From Amblyomma americanum (Eukaryota > Arthropoda > Arachnida > Ixodida > Ixodidae), in contig NC_135505.1 in NCBI RefSeq assembly GCF_052857255.1, forward strand, positions 22,492,269 to 22,556,268: DNA of 64,000 nucleotides, given 5' to 3'. The position numbers and the translations under genes were made by a program. This document shows, piece by piece, positions 54,053-64,000 of the stretch (positions are counted from its first letter, which is position 1; each line of letters opens with the position of its first letter). Below the pieces are notes generated by a model. It searched no databases. It was not told where the DNA came from and saw nothing but the letters and a program-made list of their open reading frames with translations.

Positions 54053-57000
54053 CCTGTTCATTCTATTGTGTACTCTCATCGCAACGCCGCTAAGCATGGG
54101 GAGAGTCGAGAGCCCGCTTCTGTCTCTGAAGAGGAGGAGGAGGTTACGGGCAAGATGAACAGCACGAGCGACCGCATGCAGTTAATTGCAAGGAAACTGA
54201 CGCAGACACTCGCAAGTTCAACAGAAGCTGCGACCAATGTGAAGTCTGATGCTTCTGCTTTCCGCTCTTACGGTGGCTCAAGCGTCCCCGTTGTTATTCG
54301 TTGCATGCAGCCAGGACTGTTTCTTTTGTAGCGGAAGCTGCATTGGCCACGATCTCCCAGTTTCGCCGTGCTCGCAGTCCCACCGTTGTCGCACCGCACC
54401 ACGTGACGAACCCCCTGACTGGTCAGGCGACCAATTGCGTGACGAACCACGTGACAACAACTAGCCAGACAACCAGACTAGCCTGGACTTGCAATCGAGA
54501 TTAACCAAGCTTTCGCTACGTATATCCTGGCATAGCCGAGCTAAGCCACTGGCAATTTTTTTTCCTGCGGAGCTTCTATGGGGCTTTTTGCGCCATTGAA
54601 GGGGCAAAAAAAGCGCTTTTCATTATCTTTAATCGGCTCGAACCTGCTTTGACATATCTGTTCCTCCAACCTTACTTTTGTTTTTGTTTTTATTGTTTAC
54701 CTCACGGAGGAAAAGGAGTATGCATGGTCCCCTCGGATACCAGCGTACTTCCTCGTCGCTCCATCCTGTGCTGTCGCTGTTAAACCAACCCATCCACGTC
54801 TTCTGGCCTTTCATTCCCACCAGGATGCCATTGTTTGTTCTCTATTCCACAAATCGGCCCCGGTATTTAGTGCGCACCGGCAAAGCGGAGAAAACAAGCT
54901 GAAGAGACGGGGGCAATTAAGGCGCAGGTTCAAGAGGTTCCCACACAGTGCACCCGTGAAATTCTGCGCGGCGCGGGGCGTCAGCGTTACCCGCTATGCA
55001 TCCACTAACGTCGGGAGCTGCGGGGGTGCCGCTCCAGCACAGCAGCTAGCTGCCCCCCCTCCAATGCACGCTTGAATGCTGGGTGAGCGTCCTTCATTGC
55101 CTCGATCGCGCTCCGTCTTCTCTGGGGCGAGGGAATGCCGCGCTGTTTCGTAGCGCATATTTCTTGCGGAAAATATTGCCTCGAAGCTGTGTTTTGCTGG
55201 ATCTGTTGTTTACTGGTCGCCGCTGGGCGTAATCATTTTGGGCTTGCCTTCCTTGTGCGTTGCCGCATCGCTGGCGAATTGTTACGATCACGCGAGGGTG
55301 ATTCTGCGATCATCGAGCAGTTCCCCAATCTTTAATAAAGTCCCATCTCTCCGGTGCGACAAACCGTTTTTTCAAAATATCGAGTGGACGGATTTTAAAT
55401 GATCAGAAACCAGGAAACCAGAACCGACACTGGGTTTTCGCCAAACTGATTTCACGACCTACCTTTGACGTTACGGACAGTGTCCCAAAACTTAACGCGT
55501 GAGCGTAACTGGCCACTGGAGGCAACAGCTGCGGTTATTATTTGTCTCAAGTGACCAAAAGAAGCGCCAAGTTTAATCCTTCAGCAAGCGCAGAACGCAT
55601 ATCACCGAGCTTGCCAAACTGTGACGTCACACACCCGAGGCTTCCCGCAGAAATCGCCCCGACTGAGGACACGAAATGAAGAAATTTTAAATTGTTTTGT
55701 GCTGCAGCAAGGCGTACCCCGACTGCGAAATTTGGGACAGGTGACCAGAGAACTGAAGAGAGACTACCCTGGAAGTTTCAGTAAAACATGTGGAGGTGTG
55801 CGAAACGCTTCCAAGTTAGCCTTTTGAAGGATCGCAATTCGTCCAAATCAATCCGGAGCCCCCTTTACAATATAGCATCTCTCCTGTATCCGTGTGTGTT
55901 TGCTTTCTTATGGTATAGACCCCCCTCCACAGCATAACACAGCGTAAACGGCCCGGTTATAGCCAGCTGTGACGTATCGTCGTCGCTGTGACCTCGAACA
56001 GGCGGCGTCCGGTGCAGTGCGCGGCCACTTTGCAGGCGGCCAGCCCCGTGAATAATTTGTGGCGACAGAGACCGCGTCTGGGAGGAGCCGCGTCGGGAGT
56101 TCCCGTACCTCCTGAGCTCCGCGGGAGGCCTATCCTTCATGGGCAGAGCGGCTCCCTTCCCTTTTTTTGGTCGGACAGGCTCCAGCTGGCGTCGTCGTTC
56201 GTGCCCCGCTTCATGAGCTACAGCTGAAGCGCGTTGTCCCTCTGGGCGTATGAATATTTCACCGCGGCGGCACCGGCGCGAATAATTTACGCCAGTGTAG
56301 TGTACACTCCGTGCGCCTCTCGCTCGCCTCCCGCCGCCATGACGCGCTCTCGAGCTGGGATTAGCTTTTAAAGAACACAGCATACGGCCTTTATCGCCTT
56401 CTAGTGTCAAAGACCCCGCTCTCGCTGAAAACGAAACTATAGGAAAGGTCGGGAAATCAAGTAACAGGCGTCGCTACCACCAGCCGTTTTCGAAAGCGAA
56501 GTGCAGTGTTTAAAGAGTTTTTTTTTTCTTTTAGCGCGCATCTCAGGGGCTATAGGCTACACTGCCGTTCACTTGCTGACGAGAATCACGGAGCCCTTTA
56601 CCGCGGCGGTAAAGCGGCGTCAGCAACCTGGTCCGAAGCGCACTGCTGGCTTTTTGGCTCTTTCGACGCCATGCACCGGGATGCGGCGTTTCGGGCGTGC
56701 TGTTTCCGTCTTAAGCGACTAAAGGAAAGAGGGAGGAGCGGAGGGGGGGGGGGGGGGGGGGTCTGTTGTGCGAACAGCTGTGTGTGCCACTTACCTGGTC
56801 GCTTTCCGTACTTGCGTTCTATTCGCCTTCGCTCGTTGCGCCGCCACGGCTCCACTCGGAGGGAGACCACCACGGGTTCTTGCAGTGTTTTCTGTGGAGA
56901 AAGCGTCACCCTGTGGGAAGGAAAGCGCCCGGAGAAGGTGGCGAGTGGTTGGGCTGGAGGCGTGAAATCAAATCTTGGGTACGGACGAGGACCTGGCTTT

Positions 57001-57556
57001 CCGTGACCCTTCCGTAGTTCTACAGCGCGAACGCATACACGGCGTGGCACGAACGACAGGTATGCACTCTTGTTTTTTTCTTTTGCATTTTGGCGGAATG
57101 CGATACCCACTACACCTCCAAACTAATAGCTTCTCGCACCCGACACTTACCAGTAAGATATACACACTCCACACAGCCACTTGCAGCGCATGTTGGGAGA
57201 AAGATAGTTCGCATGATTTGGCGGTGCCGAGACAATTCAGTCTGTGCACTCTCGAGCAGTGGGCGTCCAGACAAGGATAGTGGACAAGGCCTGGGCTGCG
57301 CAGCAAAGGCCTGCGGTGTCCTCTGGGACCAAGGCACGACGAAGATCCCCGATGAGAGTTATTTCTCTCTGGCCGGAGTGCGGCCCTGGCACGAGAGCGG
57401 CATTTTGCGCTCAATTCTTGGTGAAACCCCGTTATTGCGTCCACCGTGTGTGCGACGACACGTATTTTACGATAAATTAGCGAACACCTCATCGAGATAA
57501 CACGCTGCAAGTCTGGGCGATACGTCCACCGACGGGAAGGTATCAGAGAGTTTTAG
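54053..57556. other. Non-coding stretch
   Basis: I see no supported gene. A repeated CACGTGACGAAC motif lies at 54398-54450, an AATAAA near 55334, a G19 run at 56743-56761, and overlapping GC-rich frames at 55865-57110 without domains. Confidence 0.4.
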
Positions 57557-57819
57557 CCGTACGTTAAACACTGCAAATACGGCAACTTCTGCCGCCCGGC
57601 AAACGTGGCCAGGCTAGTCTGGCTATGGTAGCTAGGGCAACGCGTTACCGTATCTGCCGTACGGCTGTCTGGTTAAGCTAAAACTAGAGAGCTTTAGCTG
57701 CGCCGGACAGCCGTACGGCAAATACGGTAACGCGTTGCCCTAGCTACCATAGCCAGACTAGCCTGGCCACGTTTTGCCGGACGGCAGAAGTTGCCGTATT
57801 TGCAGTGTTTGCCGTACGG
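57557..57819. repeat. 263-bp foldback element
   Basis: Arms of about 115 bases (from CCGTACG at 57557 to GGCTGTCTGG at 57672, and CCGGACAGCC at 57703 to CGTACGG at 57819) are near-perfect reverse complements. The inner part AGCTAAA...TTTAGCT leaves a loop of about 10 bases. Shared features include GGCAACGCGTTAC-type motifs like those of the hAT-like element. No clear target duplication found, no coding. Confidence 0.85.
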
Positions 57820-60800
57820 TGGTGCTAACAGTCTCTAGTGTCTAGGGCAGCGTTTACAGGTGTACTTCAGTTTCGAAGCTCCTCGGCGCGCCCACGCGGA
57901 GGAGCCGGCCCGCCGCGGTTCCTGCGGTCAGAGCTGTCGGAGCAAGCGTCGTCTGCTAGCACCCACCGTTTCGCTTGCGCAGGGATTTCCGAGTTCGGTG
58001 GCCGCATGTTTGTGCAGCGACCTTCTTCGACAACTAGGGACGCTTGTTTAAATAAGGCACGCTTGTTTTATCGCGTAAATAAAAGTTTGAGCCGCGTTTG
58101 CTTTTTTTTTTTGTAGCACTACATTCGCTGCGCACCGGCTCCTGCTAGCACACAACGAAGAGATGCGTCTACATGCGGCGTTCACCGTGCTCACATCTGC
58201 GACAAGAGTGCACACGAACTAGTGTGCATATGGGGCTAATTTAGACGTGTTGCGGTATAATTTGAAATGCACTTGCTGGTCATCTGTCGTGTCAGGCTCC
58301 GTGCACACGTGTCCCGGCGACGTGCAGCAATTTTAGTGAGCTCAGCGCCCCGTTCATCTTGTTTACGTTGCGGCTCATGACGCAACATTCCACACTCTAC
58401 TGATTCATGATATACTCTAACTGCACCACTGGGCAACGGACCATCGCTTTAATGCGAACATTTCTGTTGTAGGATCGCGTATGAGGAAAGCAATCGCCAA
58501 AAATAAGTGACACTAAGAAAACTATTGAAAATTATAAAAGTACGATATCAAGGCTATTAAAAATGAAAGGAAGCACTTGAATTTGTTGCCAATTCATATT
58601 GTGGGCGTATTTAGAGGTAAACTCCTACTAGCGCTCCTTTTATTTTTTCCAGGCGGTGTTCGGCTGCTCCAGCCTCGCTCTGGGCCCGGGCGACCTAGCA
58701 CCACTAGAGAAGCTCTCTTTGCACGGATCTTTCTTCTTTTTTTTGCACCTTACTTTTGCAAAAAAGAAACGCATGTGTGTTACCGAATAAAAATGAACCA
58801 ATTGGGCTCATCTAGCGTTCCAGGCAGCTCGAAAACTCATGCTCAATTCTCTTGAAGATAAACAGCCTCTTCTTTCCCTTTCATAAGAAAATGCACTTGC
58901 AGAACATCAGGCTCCGGTTCTAAAAGCGGCATTAAAGTAATTTGACCTTGCGAGATCTTGCAATTCTAAGGAAGTCGCAGGGTGGGAAGCATCGCTTTCG
59001 CTAATAGCTGCGAGATAAGTGCTCTCCAAATAATTATGTGACTCACCTTTCTTAACCTGACTTAAAAGATACTGGTTGCGTGCTGCTATAAACTCTGTCC
59101 ACCCTAAATCTTCTGCGATCGCCGCTTTTTGAAAATAAACGACAGGTGGATAGGCAGGATTGATCAGAAATCGCTTAAGAACGGATTTTTTCTTTAGTGC
59201 GCCTTGTGTATCTCCACGACGTCACCATTGATGTCTACGCTTCTACGCTAATTAAGTGATTGTTTGAAACTTAGTCACATATATTGTGTGTTTTCTCGAG
59301 CAGCCTGACAGCGCAGGTATTTTCATGTTTTTCACTTTTTCGGGCACAGACGGTCACGTAGTGAGCAAATTGCGGCCATTCTTATATATCCTCAGTCGCT
59401 TGTGCAACCGCGCGTATGAGGCAGGCAGTCATATTTGTTGAATATTAGATAATCAGAGAGGGTAAAGCAGTGCGACACCACTTAAACGCTCGGAAGTTCA
59501 ATAAGAATAACACTTCCTCATCACAGGAAGCGATGGCATATGCATGAGTGGTAGTGTCGTTCATTACGCCTTTCAAACTTTTCCTTAATAGATATCAAAC
59601 TGCGAAGGAGAACGGCTAGCCGTTACTGAAAGCCATGAATGGAATGGCATCTCGAGAAAAAAAAACGACGTAGAGTAAACATTCTACCACCATATCCAAC
59701 GAGATGAGCACTGACGCCCGCACCGCGCGACGGCCATGACGGCGCAAGCGTGAACGAGTGGGCATCGAGGCATCGAGGCACCCTACGCAAGCGTCGACTG
59801 CAGCGCCCTCACACCCCCTAGGGGCAAGTCGCGCCCGGCTCCGGCGGGAGAGTTTCGAAACTCAAGTATATCTGTGGCTGCGTTCCAATACTCTAGACGT
59901 CTAACAAGACGTCTTGTGTGACGTCTAGGAAGCCGTCTACATGTCCATGTATTGGAACTTGTCTACTGCTCACGCCGCCTCGCGGCATAACAATGTAACT
60001 AAAGCTTATGGACAGTTGTACTACAATTTTTCTCAAACTGAGCAATAACGATCATTAAAAACGTGTTTTCAACAAGTTTGCACATTTCTTATGCAATGGC
60101 TTTGCGCGTAAACCGGACTGATGGATGTGTCTATCGGTCAGTCTACTTGTAGCAGACGGGGCCGCTCTCCGAAGACGACGCTAAAAAGATATGCGATTAT
60201 TCTTTTATTATTGATGCTAAACTGTACATGCTCCTCGAGCGTGCTCGCCCAGATGGTCCTGTAAACATAAGAAAGAATACGAAAGACTGTAATCAATATG
60301 CGCGGAATGCGATACGGCTAATATACACTGCAACAGGAAAACACATGCGTGCCATTAGACCTGCTGTCTGCCGTACGTGGTACTCGGACACGGCGAGAAA
60401 CCTAAAGACAGCAGCGAGATTTAATCCTGCAAAGACTAAAATCAATTCACAACGTGCCGGTGTGTTTGTTCTGGGAGTGTAGAGATAAAAAAGAATGTCT
60501 AGGTCTAGGTGGTATTTATGTATGTCCACCACCAACCCTACAGAGACGAGAGAGGCACACATGCGCTGACTTAGTCCAACTGAATTTTACCAGAGAAAAA
60601 AAAAATGACGGCCTTTTAAGCTGGGTCACTTTTCAGGACGCAGAACAACAACAAAAAAAGTCACAAGACCACGCGTGGTGTTGTATACACACTGTCGCAA
60701 AACTGCAATCCTGATTTTTGTCAAAGGAACATAAATGCGTTAGTTCGCCTTCCGTCGTCGCTTTGGCACGGTGGTTTTTGATGACGTATGTGGTTAGTAC

Positions 60801-61454
60801 ATGCACACCGCGTGTTGAGAAGTGTGTCGTTTCAGTTGGACAGAAGTTCACTTGGAAGCCAGCGCTTGCTGTTCGTGTCCTGTTTTGCGGCCTGCCCTCC
60901 GAGCGCGCATGTATTTCGGGGAAACGAGGAAGGGAGCGCCACCCGGCGGCACGCCCAGGTGTGCACCGCCCGCCTCCTCGTTCGCACGGACGGAAGGGAA
61001 GGGTCTCCGCCGAGGCACCCTTTTGCTGCGCAGCAAGGTGTCGATGAACGGCATCCCCGCCGCCAGGTTTCAGCCAAATAGAGGTATCCCTCCAGCTGTA
61101 TAATGTGCGCAGAGTTAGTGGCGAACAGCCGAGTGACCTCCGATTCGCTGATGACATTGCCCTGCTGAGGGAGGAGCCGCAGTGCATGAGTCAGGACTCA
61201 ATCCCCAACCGAGAACAAGGGAGCTACAAATTATTGCCAACAACAAAAAAAAACTATAATGTTTACTCTTCTGAGAAGAGGCGAATAGTTCACAATAAGC
61301 GGCACGATGTCAGAAAGGGTGAGTGAATGCATATATCCAAGGAAAATGGTGACTGCAAATCCGCACCATGAATGTGAAGTAGGGGAATAAGAATGTTGTG
61401 GTGGTACACCCTCGGCTGTGAACAGCAGATCACTAGTGTCCCTCGAAAAAAAAA
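57820..61454. other. Non-coding stretch
   Basis: I see no supported gene in about 3.6 kb. The part 58440-59700 is AT-rich with no long frame. GCGTTCCAATA and TATTGGAAC (59883, 59951) make a short inverted pair around GACGTCTAG-type repeats. Frames at 60633-61187 overlap on both strands and have no domain. Confidence 0.4.
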
Positions 61455-61690
61455 CGGCTCAGTGGCTACGATGCTCGGCTGCTGACCCTATGCAGACGTG
61501 GGTTCGATCCCGGCCGTCGCGGTCGAATTTCGATGGAGGCGAAATGCAGAAGGCGCCCGTTTATTGCGCGATTTCGGTGCACGCTAAAGAACCCCAGGTG
61601 GAGGAAATTATCCGGAGCCCTCTACTGTATCGTCCCTCATAGCCTGAGTCGCTTTGGGACGCTAAACCCCCATAAACCATAAAACCGAAC
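61455..61690 (+). mobile_element. Ruka-like SINE, full length
   Basis: Head GGCTCAGTGGCTACGATGCT and B box GGGTTCGATCCC, then CGGTCGAATTTCGATGGAGG, GCACGCTAAAGAACCCCAGG, and the tail TCATAGCCTGAGTCGCTTTG with an A-rich end. It is the most complete plus-strand copy in the window. I did not find a convincing target duplication. Confidence 0.85.
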
Positions 61691-61736
61691 TTCGGCGGGA
61701 AAGTGCATGAGTCGTGCAAATGTGAAGGCTAATAAC

Positions 61737-62145
61737 GAGAAAGGCTGAGATTAAACTGAGGAGAGCGCAGCGAACTGTGGCAATTATACGTGTATACGGT
61801 CAAGGGGGGACAGCTGTGGAGGGTCGGTGAGGGAACAAACGCGTGGTATAATGACATCTCAGCTGAAATAAAGAACAAGTGGGCGTGTGCGCGGGCATCG
61901 GCACATAATGCGAAGGCGAGGTAACCGACACCCCGCACAGGAACGGAGTGAATTCCAAGGGAAGGCAAGCAATCGTAGCAGGGGCCGCCAGATAGCCGGG
62001 CGGTCGGATGAGATTAGGAAGTTTGCGAGGACAGGGTGGCCGCAGCTGGCAGAGGACAGGGTTAATTGGAGACATATGGGGGAGGCCTTTGTCCTGCAGT
62101 GGGCGTGGGGGACCTGACGGTGAAGGTGGTGAGGAGGATGGCGAT
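61737..62145 (+). mobile_element. RTE-like LINE 3' relic, copy A
   Basis: Broken frames read like the C-terminus of an endonuclease-reverse transcriptase LINE. There is a LRRAQRT-type start, a CARASAHNAK region, and then GWPQLAEDRVNWRHMGEAFVLQW near 62035-62105. It lines up block by block with copy B (62921-63775). The clade (RTE or a relative) is from memory of similar proteins. Many stops and shifts; inactive. Confidence 0.55.
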
Positions 62146-62275
62146 AGAATGCTGACGCTTTAGTTAAAGGGACTCCGAGGACACTTCCATTCAAATGATT
62201 GTTCTCGGGGAAAGCTTAGTCCGTGGCTCTTTCTGGCTAAGTTCACATTTATCCGGCAGCAGAGTACGCATTTTA

Positions 62276-62480
62276 TCGCTGAGGAAATTCGAGAACCTTT
62301 CCGCCAGCCGATTCACACCCGTGACGTCCTTATTCAAAAGGACTGCATGGTTGCCGCCGTTTCGAAGTGAATGGCCGTGCAGCGTAGCCTCTGAGGTCCG
62401 GCCAGAGAAATTGATGTCAACGCACGCGTTTTACCATAGCGAAATCGGCCGGTGACGGCGACACCTGTGTTTCGTACGTT
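62276..62480. repeat. Dispersed repeat, related to 31855-32060
   Basis: Same order of short blocks as at 31855: TCGCTGAG, CGATTCACAC, AAAGGACTGCATG, GAAGTGAATGGC, CAACGCACGCGTTTTAC, GACGGCGACACCTG. The class is unknown and no coding is seen. Confidence 0.6.
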
Positions 62481-62794
62481 TGTTTTTTTCTTGTGAAATC
62501 TCCGTTTTCGGTGAGAGTGATCTCTTTGTTATTAGAATGCTGTACGTTATCGATGGAGGCGGAATGCTGCTTGTGCTCATCAGCTTCCCTTTTGAGGACA
62601 GCAGACCAGGTGCGTGAAGGTAACGCTGCTAATTGGTTTGTCCATGTGGGAGGCTGTGGCCAAATCCTGTTCTGGTGAGGGAGTGCGTTGTCGGTTCTGG
62701 TCACCGAGGTGAGGCCGCACCCCAGGCCTGGTTCTCCAATTCCATCGACACGCGGAGGTTTTCAGTTGCTTTGTTTTTGTTTTTTATACCCGGT

Positions 62795-62880
62795 GGAGAA
62801 TTTCGTGGCACCGGAATTCGAACCCTGGTCCTGTTGCACGCGAGGAGGACGCTCCACCTCCACGCCATCGTTGCAACTAC
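62795..62880 (-). mobile_element. tRNA-like SINE head
   Basis: On the minus strand GATGGCGTGGAGGTGGAGCG is followed by a B box GGTTCGAATTCC about 30 bases later and a GGTGCCACGAA region. It looks like an RNA polymerase III promoter of a SINE different from the two families above. It is not a foldable tRNA gene. Confidence 0.5.
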
Positions 62881-62920
62881 GCGCGCGGAGAAAAATGGGG
62901 GACACTGAAAAAGGTTTAGC

Positions 62921-63775
62921 CTAAGTTAAGGACAACGCAGCGAGCCATGGAAAGAAAAATGTAGGTGCAACGTTGAGAGATCGGAAGAAGGCAGACTGCA
63001 TGAGGAAACCAGCGCGGGTCGATGACATCGCAGTCGAAATCAAGAGGAAGAAATAGTTGTGGGCAGCGCATGCATGTAATGCGAAGGCATGAGAACCGCT
63101 GGTCCTTAAAGGGCAACTGCCTAGGTTTTAGAAATGGACGAGCTTCAAATGACCGAATGTGTGAAACTTGCAGGTAAAGCATGCGAAGTCCTTTTCGCCT
63201 AGCGTTTGAAATGGTAATGTAATCGCCGATTAAAATCGCGACGGCCTTCAAGCTTCTCGGCCGCGCACAACGCCAGGAGGGGGGGGGGGGGGGGGCGTGA
63301 TGACGTCATTGAAGTGTCGGTACATTCCCAACGCATAAACGCCCGCTTTAAAGGAAAAAAAATAAAAACCAACGCCACGGCAGGCAAAACCCGCCGAGCG
63401 ATGTTTGGCAGCATCCAACGAGGCACGGCAGGGTGTGGCTGACTGCTGGGGTAATTTGAAGTCATGCCTTCCGTGACGTCACTATTTTAAATTCCAATGC
63501 AAAAAGAGTAGGCATGCTTCACCTGCAGCCTGTATCGATTTGAATCCTTGAATATTGTGAAATTCTCCAAAAGTGATGCAGTTGCCCTTTAAGGGTAACG
63601 GACTGGGTTCCAAGAGAAGACAAGCGTAGCAAGGGCCGGCAGAAAGTTGGGTGGGCGGATGAGACTTAAAAGTTTGCAGGGATGGGGTGTCCGGAGCTCA
63701 CAAAGGACAGGGTTAATTGGAGAGATGTAGAAGAGACCTTTGTCCTGCACTGTCAGGCTGATGATGAACGGTGCT
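62921..63775 (+). mobile_element. RTE-like LINE 3' relic, copy B, split by a MITE
   Basis: Left part 62921-63105 has a frame of the type LRDRKKAD...VDDIAVEIKRKK. Right part 63593-63775 continues with a GCPELTKDRVNWRDVEETFV-like segment in broken frame. Taking out 63110-63588 plus one TTAA restores continuity with copy A (flanks AACCGCTGGTCC and GGGTAACGGACTGGG). Inactive relic. Confidence 0.55.
63110..63588. mobile_element. TTAA-flanked MITE, 479 bp
   Basis: Ends AGGGCAACTGC and GCAGTTGCCCT are perfect inverted repeats flanked by TTAA at 63106-63109 and 63589-63592. TTAA duplications are known for piggyBac and Kolobok elements. The interior holds a G-run (63278-63295) and no transposase. It sits in LINE relic B. 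Confidence 0.85.
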
Positions 63776-64000
63776 AAACACTGTACAAGAGACAAGCCAG
63801 CAGTAAACCGTTCTCCCTGCTTTCTGTCGCCGGTGGTGGCGACTTGTGCAACGGGCGTTGTTCTTGACCTTGTTGCCGCCCTCGTGTTTTTTGCGAAGAC
63901 TGTCCGTTTCTCTTCTGTGGCTACAGACAACCTGTGCTACTTTTGCGAAACATTTCATTCGTAGTCGTGTGCGCGACCGGCGACAGAAGTCCACCAGTCA
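63776..64000. other. Window end, non-coding
   Basis: I see no supported gene or repeat in the last 225 bases. Confidence 0.35.

Noticed and set aside
1..64000. CRISPR array, bacterial operon or rRNA genes
   Set aside because: No regular spaced repeats with unique spacers, no tightly packed genes with ribosome binding sites and no rRNA motifs. The regular repeats found are tandem or subterminal transposon repeats.

Overview
The window looks like nuclear DNA of a hard (ixodid) tick. I see no bacterial gene organisation, the coding exons are bounded by GT-AG introns, and the same tRNA-headed SINE occurs about eight times. Its tail, ending in a motif close to GTCGCTTTGGGACGTTAAAC, is what I recall as the tick SINE 'Ruka'. 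No ordinary single-copy host gene could be supported. Every convincing coding region belongs to a transposable element, so this is an accessory, repeat-on-repeat region.

Layout. 1-6.5 kb: non-coding DNA with three Ruka SINEs and a decayed P-type transposase C-terminus (about 3950-4515). 6551-7990: a hAT-like non-autonomous element with a near-perfect 8-bp target duplication, itself carrying a SINE and a perfect 130-bp palindrome. 8-13 kb: no supported gene. 13106-26373: a young Ty3/Gypsy LTR retrotransposon with identical-length 1286-bp LTRs, TSD GTTT, tRNA-Leu-like primer site, intact gag, and intact pol in the -1 frame behind a slippery A AAA AAC TAG and a stem-loop. A second, opposite-strand Gypsy element (19734-24947, 553-bp LTRs, TSD GGAG) is inserted in its 3' untranslated part. 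That element has gag and a frame-broken protease/RT/RNase H but no integrase. 26.4-33.9 kb: non-coding DNA with SINEs and a foldback MITE family.

33931-49593 is the most interesting block. I read it as one DNA transposon of the ISL2EU (IS4EU) type: terminal inverted repeats with flanking AT, a SWIM-plus-YqaJ nuclease gene on the + strand, and a convergent four-exon THAP-coiled coil-DDE transposase on the - strand. A complete P element (41798-49582) with a perfect 8-bp duplication CGAAATGG has landed in its right terminal repeat. The P element encodes a three-exon THAP-P transposase that is open except for one frame break near 45.8 kb. A 5'-truncated LINE and a SINE also lie inside the ISL2EU element.

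49.6-64 kb: mostly non-coding, with a SINE carrying a 15-bp TSD, several large foldback repeats (one 263 bp), RTE-like LINE 3' ends, and a 479-bp TTAA-flanked MITE that splits one of those LINEs. The insertions therefore give a relative order of events: ISL2EU before P; outer Gypsy before inner Gypsy; hAT-like element before SINE; LINE before TTAA MITE.

All domain and family names come from motifs I can read and from memory of the families. No search was run. Single-base frame breaks next to homopolymers could be real mutations or assembly errors.
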